Origin: an uncultured Lachnospiraceae bacterium
GTDB lineage: Bacteria > Bacillota > Clostridia > Lachnospirales > Lachnospiraceae
NCBI GenBank assembly: GCA_902782625.1
Contig: CACZNZ010000234.1
Coordinates: 1-5,211, forward strand
DNA length: 5,211 nt
Direction: 5' to 3'
Under the pieces are notes generated by a model. It was not told the DNA's origin, did not search any database, and saw only the letters and a list, made by a program, of their open reading frames with translations. Position 1 is the stretch's first letter. The number at the start of each line of letters is the position of its first letter. Both the position numbers and the translations under genes were made by a program. This document shows, piece after piece, positions 1 to 5,211 of this stretch.

Positions 1-2341
1 TGAGGCGACAGCTCTTCTTATGGGGCTGGTGTTCCTGATCGATATTATCCGGACGCAAAGAATCTACAGGGATGAGCTCCTTGTTATCTTATTAACGCTG
101 TGTATGCTTGCGCTCGGTCTCGCAGGAAACATCAGGTTCAACCTTGTAGGCAATCGCTATTACTGGATGCTCGACGCGTTTAATATGTTCAAATTCATCG
201 CTGCCTCCCTGGGAGCGGTGCGCCTTTTCTCGGAAACGAAATATAACGAATATATAATTCAATACCTCACTCTTTTCGTCGAGATCATTATCACGATTTC
301 AACGTTATGTCTGATCATAAACTGCTTCACAGATATCAACATGACGACAGATGTGCGGTATGGTTTTCGCACTTTCAATTTCGTTTTCATACGTGTCGGG
401 GATTTTTATGAAGCAGGGCTTTATATGCTAATGGTCCTTTTTGCAGATCTCTTTATTGAAAAGAGGCGGATCACATGGCTGTTCATTGCACTGACGATGA
501 TCAATATGGCATCGACACTCCGATCGAGAGCGTTCATATTCGCGTTCCTCTTCATCTTATTCTATGTTGTCTTCGTCGTTTTCAGGGTGGAAAAGATAAA
601 AATACGATATGCAGTGCCGCTTGTGATTGCTGCTGCTTTCACATTTGCAGGTCAGTTCACGTTCTATTTTTCGGGAACCACCGCAAGAAGCGTACTGCTC
701 CGTTACGGTGTCAGAACGATGAGAGCATATTTTCCGCTCGGAGCGGGTTTCGGCACCTATGGAACAGCAGTAGCGCAGCAGCACTATTCAAAATTATATC
801 TCAGGTACGGCTTCTGGCGATATTTCGGAACATCCATGAAGAACAGGTCATTCCTGCTGGATAATTACTGGCCGGGAGTAATGGCTGAGATCGGATTCTT
901 CGGAGCTGTATTGATGCTCATTGTGATCCTGACGCTCTTTCGGCGAAACGCACGACTTTGCAGAAATCCATATGCGAGAGTGTGTGTCTACAGTGTGTGG
1001 GTAGCGGTATTTGCCTCGAGCGCAGTTTCTTCCTCGTTCTTCGCAGCTACAAAAGCCATGGTCATGGGCGCTATGGTCAGTGTCTTCCTCCCGATTGTCG
1101 AACAGGCTGCGGAATCGGGAGAAGCCCTCTCTGTGCGGGAAAAGTTCGTTTCTTTCTGGAAGAATAACAGATTTTTGAAAAAAAAGAGTGTCCTGCAGCG
1201 ATTTGTTCTGATTGCCGCGATACTCGGTGTGTTCTGTGTCGGCGTGCTTGGAGTCAGATATCGAGCGAAGATCCAGAATAAATTTTTCCCGTCAACGGTC
1301 AGAAAAAGTGCTTCTATCACAGTGAATCCGGATCCTCTTATATATAACGGGGGCGAATTTGAACCCTTTACGGATGACATCTTGCTGAAAAACGCCAGGT
1401 TAAGGGATATAAGCATAAGAGATAAGTCAGTAGACTTCATAAGAAAAATTACAGGTGAGAAGTACTATACACTGACTGACGAGGAAATCGAGGCTGTAAC
1501 CGGCGAAAAGGTCGTAGGCGGACTGACAAAACCTGAAGTAATGGAAAATTCTCCCGCCGGGACGGAAGTGGATCTTTCCGCTTTTGAGGAAGTCATGAGC
1601 ACAGAAGAGCGGGAGCATATTCTCGAAACTTCTAAAGCCCTTGATGAGACTTTTAACATTAGCGGCGATCCGCTGAAAGAATTATTGAAGCTCACGGTGG
1701 CAACAGCCGGGACAGGCAACTTCCGGGACCGTTTGATGTATTACTATTACAGAACATATTCCGGTTATAAACTTCAGGTCACGAGAAAGTTGAGGCTGGA
1801 AGGGTATCATCTGCCATCAATGATGGTGCCGGAAACTCTGCCTCCCGTTACCCGCGATATGATAAATTTCGATGCTGAATCTGTGCGGGATCTTAAAAGG
1901 CAGTATACTGCATTTGCCGATTATTTGGGAATTATGACTGATAACGGCTACGGCGGGGACGGCAACAAGGATATCACTTACCAGGGAAAATGGGATAAGT
2001 ATGCCAGCCAGCATCTGACGATCAAGTTCATTCACGATACGCTATACGGAATTTCGGTAAACAGAAGATTCGATGTGAGACTGGAAGGACCGGAAATCAC
2101 TTTGACTGATCAGGGAATCACGCTTCTTAAAGGCAGCGATTTCAATCCATATGATTACGTCGAGAGTGTGCGTGATGCGGACGGAAAGAATATGATGGGA
2201 CTTCTCACCGTAGATAATCCTGTCGATACGAACGTCCCGGGGTTCTATTGTGTTGTTTATACGTGCGGTCCTGAATCAGTAATAAACCTGAGTGTGAAAG
2301 TAGCCACAGATAAAGTCTATTACAGTTTACAGGATCAATGA
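1..2341 (+). CDS. O-antigen ligase/Wzy polymerase-like membrane protein with C-terminal Ig-like domain (5' partial)
   Basis: Probable surface polysaccharide polymerase or ligase, acting in the cytoplasmic membrane on lipid-linked glycan. The frame is open to the left edge: codons before the ATG at 20 read EATALL and lengthen a hydrophobic segment, so the true start probably lies upstream (a GAGG at 2-5 is far from that ATG). Counting from that ATG (773 aa), about ten hydrophobic segments lie between residues 1 and 360. Family-like motifs are STLRSRAF (165-172), YFPLGAGFGTYG (237-248, like the PLxGvGxGtf motif) and NYWPGVMAEIGFFGAVL (282-298, like the xxxE-GxxG segment). A charged stretch (361-394) precedes a last membrane helix (395-413). 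Residues 414-773 are hydrophilic and probably outside the cell; 414-688 I do not recognise, and about 689-764 look like a DUF5011/Big-type Ig domain. The polymerase-type call rests on topology and motifs; substrate is unknown. The next gene, convergent, is tagD, which suits an envelope locus. Confidence 0.8.
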   Translation, partial: EATALLMGLVFLIDIIRTQRIYRDELLVILLTLCMLALGLAGNIRFNLVGNRYYWMLDAFNMFKFIAASLGAVRLFSETKYNEYIIQYLTLFVEIIITISTLCLIINCFTDINMTTDVRYGFRTFNFVFIRVGDFYEAGLYMLMVLFADLFIEKRRITWLFIALTMINMASTLRSRAFIFAFLFILFYVVFVVFRVEKIKIRYAVPLVIAAAFTFAGQFTFYFSGTTARSVLLRYGVRTMRAYFPLGAGFGTYGTAVAQQHYSKLYLRYGFWRYFGTSMKNRSFLLDNYWPGVMAEIGFFGAVLMLIVILTLFRRNARLCRNPYARVCVYSVWVAVFASSAVSSSFFAATKAMVMGAMVSVFLPIVEQAAESGEALSVREKFVSFWKNNRFLKKKSVLQRFVLIAAILGVFCVGVLGVRYRAKIQNKFFPSTVRKSASITVNPDPLIYNGGEFEPFTDDILLKNARLRDISIRDKSVDFIRKITGEKYYTLTDEEIEAVTGEKVVGGLTKPEVMENSPAGTEVDLSAFEEVMSTEEREHILETSKALDETFNISGDPLKELLKLTVATAGTGNFRDRLMYYYYRTYSGYKLQVTRKLRLEGYHLPSMMVPETLPPVTRDMINFDAESVRDLKRQYTAFADYLGIMTDNGYGGDGNKDITYQGKWDKYASQHLTIKFIHDTLYGISVNRRFDVRLEGPEITLTDQGITLLKGSDFNPYDYVESVRDADGKNMMGLLTVDNPVDTNVPGFYCVVYTCGPESVINLSVKVATDKVYYSLQDQ

Positions 2342-2350
2342 TGATTGCGC

Positions 2351-2403
2351 AAAAAAGCGGCTCTGCATGCGGGAATAATACCCGGTCTGCGGAGCCGCTC
2401 TTA
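2351..2403. terminator. Shared (bidirectional) intrinsic terminator between convergent genes
   Basis: Arms at 2356-2366 and 2389-2399 form an 11-bp stem, AGCGGCTCTGC against GCGGAGCCGCT, with one G-T wobble. A smaller GGG/CCC stem (2371-2373 with 2381-2383) can form inside the loop. Six A residues at 2351-2356 become a T tract on the minus strand, so termination should be strongest for tagD, whose stop codon is 18 bases away. In the plus direction the following bases (CTTATTA) are only moderately T-rich, so stopping of the polymerase-like gene would be weaker. Confidence 0.85.
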
Positions 2404-2417
2404 TTACGCTTTGACTA

Positions 2418-2813
2418 TTACATTTTGTTCAGGTCGTTTTTAATCTGCGTTGTTGAAATTTCCGGAGTTCTCGGAAGATATACAACTTCAACGCCCTGTT
2501 CCTTAAGAAAATCGAACTTACCTTCCCAGTCATCACCAATCACGAATGTATCGATATGGTATTCCTTGACATCGGAGACTTTCTGTTCCCAGTTTTCTTC
2601 CGGGATGACAAGATCGACATAGCGAATAGCTTCAAGGAGTTCTTTTCTCTGCTCATAAGAGAAGTAGCACTTCTTCTGTTTCATATTCCAGTTGAATTCA
2701 TCTGTCGACAGTGCGACTACCAGATAATCGCCCAGAGCCTTGGCTCTTCTTAACAGGTTTATGTGACCATAATGAAGCAGGTCAAATGTGCCGTAAGTGA
2801 TAATTCTTTTCAC
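2418..2813 (-). CDS. tagD: Glycerol-3-phosphate cytidylyltransferase (TagD/TarD)
   Basis: Soluble cytoplasmic enzyme making CDP-glycerol and pyrophosphate from CTP and sn-glycerol 3-phosphate (EC 2.7.7.39), the glycerol-phosphate donor for poly(glycerol phosphate) teichoic acid or for glycerol-phosphate decoration of other glycans. The 131 residues are close to the 129 of Bacillus subtilis TagD. Visible hallmarks are GTFDLLHYGH at 8-17 with the nucleotide-binding HxGH, the GDDWEGKFDFL block at 93-103, and RTPEISTT at 115-122, corresponding to the RTxGISTT signature, with E in place of the glycine. The start is GTG at 2813, supported by a strong AGGGGGG ribosome binding site (2821-2827) seven bases upstream. 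It has its own promoter at 2893-2921 and its own terminator, so it can be a single-gene unit, although transcription from the CmpB-like gene upstream could also enter. No CDP-glycerol transferase (TagB/TagF) is visible in the window. Confidence 0.96.
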   Translation of the reverse strand: MKRIITYGTFDLLHYGHINLLRRAKALGDYLVVALSTDEFNWNMKQKKCYFSYEQRKELLEAIRYVDLVIPEENWEQKVSDVKEYHIDTFVIGDDWEGKFDFLKEQGVEVVYLPRTPEISTTQIKNDLNKM

Positions 2814-2835
2814 TTGAATTCCCCCCTATACATTT

Positions 2836-2849
2836 CATCCGGTCGGATG
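2836..2849 (-). other. Small hairpin in the tagD leader
   Basis: CATCC and GGATG form a perfect 5-bp stem with a 4-base loop. It lies in the roughly 70-base untranslated leader of tagD, about 9 bases before the ribosome binding site. It could modulate translation, but a stem this short also arises by chance. There is no T tract, so it is not a terminator. Confidence 0.25.
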
Positions 2850-2892
2850 TTGTTTTCTTTGCGCATATGAATCTATACACGTGACTTTCGAT

Positions 2893-2921
2893 ATTATAGC
2901 ATTCACTTAAGATTTAAACAA
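2893..2921 (-). promoter_or_regulatory. Sigma-A-type promoter for tagD
   Basis: On the minus strand the sequence reads TTGTTT (-35, 2916-2921), a 17-base spacer, then a perfect TATAAT (-10, 2893-2898). Transcription should begin near 2886, giving a leader of about 70 bases before the GTG at 2813. It sits in the 166-base gap behind the CmpB-like gene. No clear terminator for that gene is visible in the gap, so read-through into tagD remains possible. Confidence 0.8.
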
Positions 2922-2979
2922 TAAGTATCTTTATATTCAAATTCTGCTCTTAAGATTCGGCGTGGCACGTGGGGCAGCG

Positions 2980-4254
2980 TCAGTCAATGTTTCGTTGATG
3001 ATCGTCATCTGTATCCGTGTTATCCGAATTCAGAAATTCTGCGGCGCGCTGGCGCAGACTCTGCAGGGCATCGCTGTACATTTCATGGTAAAGCAGCGGA
3101 AACGCTCTCAGTATGCGCAGCGGACCGAAGACCCTGTGGCGAAAGGCTGCTTTATAAATCTCTGATGAGCGATTCTTAAGTTCAGCCAGCTTATTCTCAA
3201 GAGCTTCTCTGGTCTGCTCGATATTATCCTCGGCAGCTATCTTAGTCTCAGCGATTGCATATGCAGCGTCATCTCTGTGTTCGGCGTACGCGCTGAAAGC
3301 GGCTTCTTTCGTTTCATTAATAGCTGCAATTGCCTCGTCCATGCGCTCATTATAAGCGCTGACAGCCGCTTCTTTTGTCTCATTGATCGCAGTCATTGCC
3401 TCTTCTTTACGCTCGGCGATAGCTTCTTTGATATCAGCCTCGACCTGAACGCTTGCGGGTTCCGGAATCCCGGCTGCTCTGAATCGGTTATACTCCTTGT
3501 TATCGATCACGTCACCGGCGGCAAATGCCTGATCCAGCACAGCATACATTGTATCTTCCTTGACAAGTCCGGCTTTAGTCAGCCCTGCATCTACAAGAAC
3601 TTCCGCGGCTATCGATCCTCCCGCGACAAGTTTAGTGATCTGATCGCTGACGAACCGCATATCCTTCTGGATCTGATCGAGTTCCTCGAGAGAGCGGTTC
3701 AGCTTCAGCATAATAAGCACGCTGACTACGAAATCCGAAAAATAGGCAATAATCAAAACCAGTATGATCCATATTCCGATTGCTGCCGGCAGGAACTGAA
3801 CAGTTGCTCTGTCAATGAATGGGTGCGCAAATTTGACGAGAAATACTACTCCGAGACCCCAGATGAGGGAAAACTTTAAACAGATGTATCCTCGAAAGTT
3901 GTATTTTTCGCTGCTGTAGTTCCACCATCGGGCGTGGAACGCTTTATCCAGCATAAATCCGCCGAGAAGCTCAACCGCCGTTGTCAGGAAGACACCGATC
4001 GGATACAGCATTATAATGCTTATATCCTGAAGCGTTCCTCCGCTTCCATCTATAATAAGATGAACGGCAGCAAATACCAGGACGACTCCGAAACCGTACA
4101 CCGGGCAGACAGGTCCGTTGAGAAAGCCCCTGTTGACCAGGCGGTGGGCTTTCATAGCGTGGAATACGACCTCCACACACCAGCCTATAAATGAATAAAT
4201 AACAAAATACCACAGAATCTGATACAGAGTCATTCCGAAGAGAACTGTGTTCAT
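2980..4254 (-). CDS. CmpB-like (PF06541, DUF1113) membrane protein with a repetitive helical C-terminal tail
   Basis: Integral membrane protein of the family often annotated as putative ABC transporter permease (ABC_trans_CmpB); that function is poorly supported. The start is taken at 4254 (424 aa, MNTVLFGM) because AAAGGA (4261-4266) lies six bases before it; the ATG at 4269 would overlap that site. Hydrophobic segments cover about residues 10-27, 55-68, 78-100, 124-142 and 154-184. Family hallmarks are IYSFIGWCVEVVF (19-31), NRGFLNGPVCPVYGFG (41-56), ELLGGFMLDKAF (95-106) and RWWNYS (109-114). Residues 185 onward are soluble: a charged helix, a stretch with GLTKAGLVKED, then three 22-residue Ala/Glu-rich repeats (285-350), a basic segment RHRVFGPLRILR (372-383) and an acidic end. 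No ATPase partner is adjacent. It has a strong promoter of its own and is transcribed away from the small genes at 4430. The family assignment is firm; the role is unknown. Confidence 0.9.
   Translation of the reverse strand: MNTVLFGMTLYQILWYFVIYSFIGWCVEVVFHAMKAHRLVNRGFLNGPVCPVYGFGVVLVFAAVHLIIDGSGGTLQDISIIMLYPIGVFLTTAVELLGGFMLDKAFHARWWNYSSEKYNFRGYICLKFSLIWGLGVVFLVKFAHPFIDRATVQFLPAAIGIWIILVLIIAYFSDFVVSVLIMLKLNRSLEELDQIQKDMRFVSDQITKLVAGGSIAAEVLVDAGLTKAGLVKEDTMYAVLDQAFAAGDVIDNKEYNRFRAAGIPEPASVQVEADIKEAIAERKEEAMTAINETKEAAVSAYNERMDEAIAAINETKEAAFSAYAEHRDDAAYAIAETKIAAEDNIEQTREALENKLAELKNRSSEIYKAAFRHRVFGPLRILRAFPLLYHEMYSDALQSLRQRAAEFLNSDNTDTDDDHQRNID
3205..3402 (-). repeat. Three tandem 66-bp (22-residue) repeats inside the CmpB-like gene
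   Basis: Units at 3337-3402, 3271-3336 and 3205-3270 encode EAMTAINETKEAAVSAYNER+MD, EAIAAINETKEAAFSAYAEH+RD and a more diverged DAAYAIAETKIAAEDNIEQT+RE. The first two share the INETKEAA core and an SAY three or four residues on. The DNA copies have drifted at synonymous and non-synonymous sites, so this is an old duplication under protein-level constraint rather than a fresh slippage product. The sequence predicts one long amphipathic or coiled helix. Confidence 0.85.
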
Positions 4255-4299
4255 AGCAATTCCTTTCATGTAAAAATTATCACTGTCATATAATCGATT

Positions 4300-4321
4300 C
4301 CTGTAATCTTCAAATTACAGG
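4300..4321. promoter_or_regulatory. Perfect inverted repeat at the start of the CmpB-like transcript
   Basis: CCTGTAAT (4300-4307) and ATTACAGG (4314-4321) are exact reverse complements separated by six bases. The predicted start of the minus-strand transcript is near 4323, so the repeat occupies about +3 to +24. It may be an operator for a dimeric repressor or a 5' stem-loop in the mRNA. No T tract follows in either direction, so it does not look like a terminator. Confidence 0.6.
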
Positions 4322-4329
4322 TTCAAGCT

Positions 4330-4358
4330 ATTTTAGATTAGAAAAGTAAAGTTGTCAA
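4330..4358 (-). promoter_or_regulatory. Near-consensus sigma-A promoter for the CmpB-like gene
   Basis: The minus strand reads TTGACA (-35, 4353-4358), a 17-base spacer, then TAAAAT (-10, 4330-4335): a perfect -35, ideal spacing and five of six -10 bases. The leader to the ATG at 4254 is about 69 bases and begins with the inverted repeat at 4300-4321. The -35 lies about 35 bases from the -10 of the divergent promoter, so the two polymerase sites are close enough to influence each other. Confidence 0.85.
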
Positions 4359-4372
4359 ATGTGGTAAATACT

Positions 4373-4401
4373 CTTAGATTTTCCAAAAAATATGGTATAA
4401 T
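4373..4401 (+). promoter_or_regulatory. Extended -10 promoter for the two small genes
   Basis: TGGTATAAT (4393-4401) contains a perfect TATAAT -10 with the TG extension. The -35 candidate at 17 bases (CTTAGA, 4373-4378) matches the consensus at only three positions, as is common for extended -10 promoters. An A tract (4385-4390) lies in the spacer. The transcript should start near 4408, leaving a leader of only about 20 bases, nearly all of it ribosome binding site. Confidence 0.75.
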
Positions 4402-4416
4402 TAATTAATGTTATTC

Positions 4417-4424
4417 GGAGGTGA
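4417..4424 (+). promoter_or_regulatory. Ribosome binding site that fixes the start of the acidic small protein
   Basis: GGAGGTGA matches the anti-Shine-Dalgarno sequence over eight bases and ends five bases before the ATG at 4430. An in-frame GTG at 4421 falls inside this site and so cannot be the start. Confidence 0.85.
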
Positions 4425-4429
4425 CGATC

Positions 4430-4744
4430 ATGGGAATAATCAAAAATTTTGTTACGGGACTGTTATCGAAAAAGAAACCCGGCGATGATGAAGAAATCAT
4501 ACAGATTCAGCCCGTTGATGAGCCGGACCGTAATTTTATCGAACATGAGAGCCGCTATGATACACCGGACTACCAGGCGTTTCTTCAGGAAAAGGGCTAC
4601 ATTGATGTAGAAGAGACAAGAGGAAATAAGGCCGAAGAGGATCCTGAAGTTCCTCCTGTATGTGAAGTCGATCAGGATTTTATAGACGAAGCCGTTGCGG
4701 AACTGGGGGTAAATGATGTTTGGCCGGAAGAAGAAGAGGATTGA
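4430..4744 (+). CDS. Small acidic protein of unknown function (104 aa)
   Basis: I do not recognise a named family. The start is set by the strong ribosome binding site at 4417-4424. The N-terminus (MGIIKNFVTGLLSKKK, 1-16) could form a short amphipathic basic helix; the rest is strongly acidic and ends in PEEEED. A motif occurs twice: PVDEPDRNFIEH (28-39) and PVCEVDQDFIDE (76-87), sharing P, V, E, D, F and I at the same positions; PDYQAFLQE (46-54) may be a related third element. There is no signal peptide or true membrane span. It is first in a two-gene unit and overlaps the next gene by 29 bases, so translation is probably coupled. A strong promoter and ribosome binding site suggest real expression. 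An adaptor or membrane-associated role would be a guess. Confidence 0.85.
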   Translation: MGIIKNFVTGLLSKKKPGDDEEIIQIQPVDEPDRNFIEHESRYDTPDYQAFLQEKGYIDVEETRGNKAEEDPEVPPVCEVDQDFIDEAVAELGVNDVWPEEEED

Positions 4745-4937
4745 AAAGAAATCTTATGACAGGGAGAATATGAAGCCTGTCCTGCACGCGAGCATTTGCA
4801 CCGGTGAGACAGTTGCCGGTTTTAAAAACAGGCAGACGGGCAAGTTCGAGGAAGTCATGCTTATTAAAAGTGAGGCGGACAAAGAGCTCTTTAAAGAGAT
4901 CTACGATATCACAGAGGATCTTCCGACAGAGTATTGA
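4716..4937 (+). CDS. Small conserved-looking protein of unknown function (73 aa)
   Basis: The start is chosen at 4716 rather than the adjacent ATG at 4713 because the GGGGG at 4705-4709 lies six bases before 4716 and only three before 4713. The N-terminus is strongly basic (GRKKKRIEKK, 3-12). The core runs KPVLHASICTGETVAGF (20-36), then TGKFEEVMLIKSEADKELF (41-59), and the end is acidic. From memory, small Lachnospiraceae proteins share the SICTGExVAGF and GKFxEVMLI segments, and some automated annotation calls them aspartate dehydrogenase; at 73 residues with no nucleotide-binding fold, nothing here supports that enzyme. The single cysteine (28) sits in the core. It overlaps the acidic gene upstream by 29 bases and is followed by the terminator at 5024, so the two form one operon and may act together. 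Confidence 0.85.
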   Translation: MFGRKKKRIEKKSYDRENMKPVLHASICTGETVAGFKNRQTGKFEEVMLIKSEADKELFKEIYDITEDLPTEY

Positions 4938-5023
4938 TGTCAGATGACAAAGACATGGATTAGTTGTCAGCTGCTTCTGAACAGATTATGTGCTATGCAT
5001 CAGAATCGAAGCTTGTATACTTT

Positions 5024-5048
5024 GGGACAGCCCTGCGGCTGTCCTTTT
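5024..5048 (+). terminator. Intrinsic terminator of the small-gene operon
   Basis: GGACAGCC (5025-5032) and GGCTGTCC (5037-5044) form a perfect 8-bp stem with the loop CTGC, extendable by a G-T pair, followed at once by TTTT and a T-rich stretch (TTTTCGTCTGTTT). It lies 87 bases after the stop codon at 4937. The intervening stretch holds no supported gene. Confidence 0.92.
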
Positions 5049-5134
5049 CGTCTGTTTAAGCAGCCTGATTCGCAAACGCTTTTCAGGACCATTGCAAGGC
5101 ATGCTCCGGCTTCGGCGTTTTCGATATATGAGGA

Positions 5135-5163
5135 TTGACAAAATCTTATGCAAGCGGTTAAAT
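5135..5163 (+). promoter_or_regulatory. Sigma-A-type promoter for the gene at the right edge
   Basis: TTGACA (5135-5140) is a perfect -35; after a 17-base spacer comes TTAAAT (5158-5163), matching the -10 consensus at four of six positions. It sits downstream of the terminator at 5024-5048 and directs transcription into the ATG at 5199, with a leader of about 30 bases. Confidence 0.65.
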
Positions 5164-5198
5164 AATGATTCATAAAGAAATAAGCGAGGAAACTTATT

Positions 5199-5211
5199 AT
5201 GCCTGACAAAA
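5199..5211 (+). CDS. First codons of a gene that leaves the window (3' partial)
   Basis: ATG CCT GAC AAA begins 8 bases after a good ribosome binding site (GCGAGGA, 5184-5190), and a promoter lies at 5135-5163. Only MPDK can be read, so the product cannot be named. The call rests on the promoter, ribosome binding site and start codon being in the correct order and spacing. Confidence 0.6.

Noticed and set aside
475..864. 129-residue open frame inside the polymerase-like gene
   Set aside because: It is an out-of-frame shadow of a well-supported membrane protein, with no start signals.
988..1440. 150-residue minus-strand frame opposite the polymerase-like gene
   Set aside because: It is antisense to a real gene, without recognisable domain, promoter or ribosome binding site.
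2338..2622. 94-residue plus-strand frame starting at the end of the polymerase-like gene
   Set aside because: It reads through the terminator and antisense to tagD, which is certain.
3277..3879. 200-residue open frame on the plus strand opposite the CmpB-like gene
   Set aside because: It is fully antisense to a gene with clear family motifs, has no convincing ribosome binding site or promoter, and its protein is Cys/His/Phe-rich without domain features.
4938..4949. Short palindrome TGTCAGATGACA just after the second small gene
   Set aside because: It has 5-base arms with a 2-base centre, no promoter nearby and no other copy seen; chance is a sufficient explanation.
5106..5124. GC-rich CCGGCTTCGGCG followed by TTTTCG, resembling a second terminator
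   Set aside because: Only a 3-bp stem can form, far weaker than the hairpin at 5024-5048.
4944..5138. 64-residue plus-strand frame after the small-gene operon
   Set aside because: It runs straight through the intrinsic terminator at 5024-5048 and lacks a ribosome binding site.
5000..5209. 69-residue minus-strand frame at the right edge
   Set aside because: It overlaps the terminator, the promoter and the start of the right-edge gene; its composition looks non-coding.

Overview
The window reads as chromosomal DNA of a Gram-positive member of the Firmicutes, most likely a clostridial or Lachnospiraceae-type gut anaerobe. The grounds are a TagD-type CDP-glycerol enzyme, a CmpB-like membrane protein of a family common in these bacteria, strong purine-rich ribosome binding sites, near-consensus sigma-A promoters, and a small protein (4716-4937) resembling one I recall from Lachnospiraceae. 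This placement is inference; no rRNA or other marker gene is present.

Layout. (1) Bases 1-2341, plus strand: the 3' part of a long membrane gene, open to the left edge. It is an O-antigen ligase/Wzy-polymerase-like protein with an added extracytoplasmic region of about 360 residues that ends in an Ig-like fold. (2) Bases 2351-2403: a terminator hairpin shared by two convergent genes. (3) Bases 2418-2813, minus strand: tagD, glycerol-3-phosphate cytidylyltransferase, GTG start, with its own promoter at 2893-2921. (4) Bases 2980-4254, minus strand: a CmpB-like membrane protein carrying three 22-residue repeats in a cytoplasmic helical tail. (5) Bases 4255-4429: a divergent promoter region with a TTGACA-N17-TAAAAT promoter to the left, a perfect inverted repeat just inside the left-going transcript, and an extended -10 promoter to the right. 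(6) Bases 4430-4937, plus strand: two small overlapping genes, an acidic protein of 104 aa and a 73 aa protein, closed by a clear intrinsic terminator at 5024-5048. (7) Bases 5135-5211: a new promoter, ribosome binding site and the first codons of a gene that leaves the right edge.

How it fits together. The Wzy-like protein and TagD both point to the cell envelope: surface polysaccharide assembly and supply of CDP-glycerol for teichoic acid or glycerol-phosphate decoration of polysaccharide. The window probably covers the end of a surface glycan locus and the ordinary chromosome beside it. The CmpB-like protein and the small-gene pair have no assigned role. I see no defence system, mobile element, CRISPR array, tRNA or rRNA. 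The most unusual items are the polymerase-Ig fusion, the 22-mer helical tail on the CmpB-like protein, and the overlapping small-gene pair.
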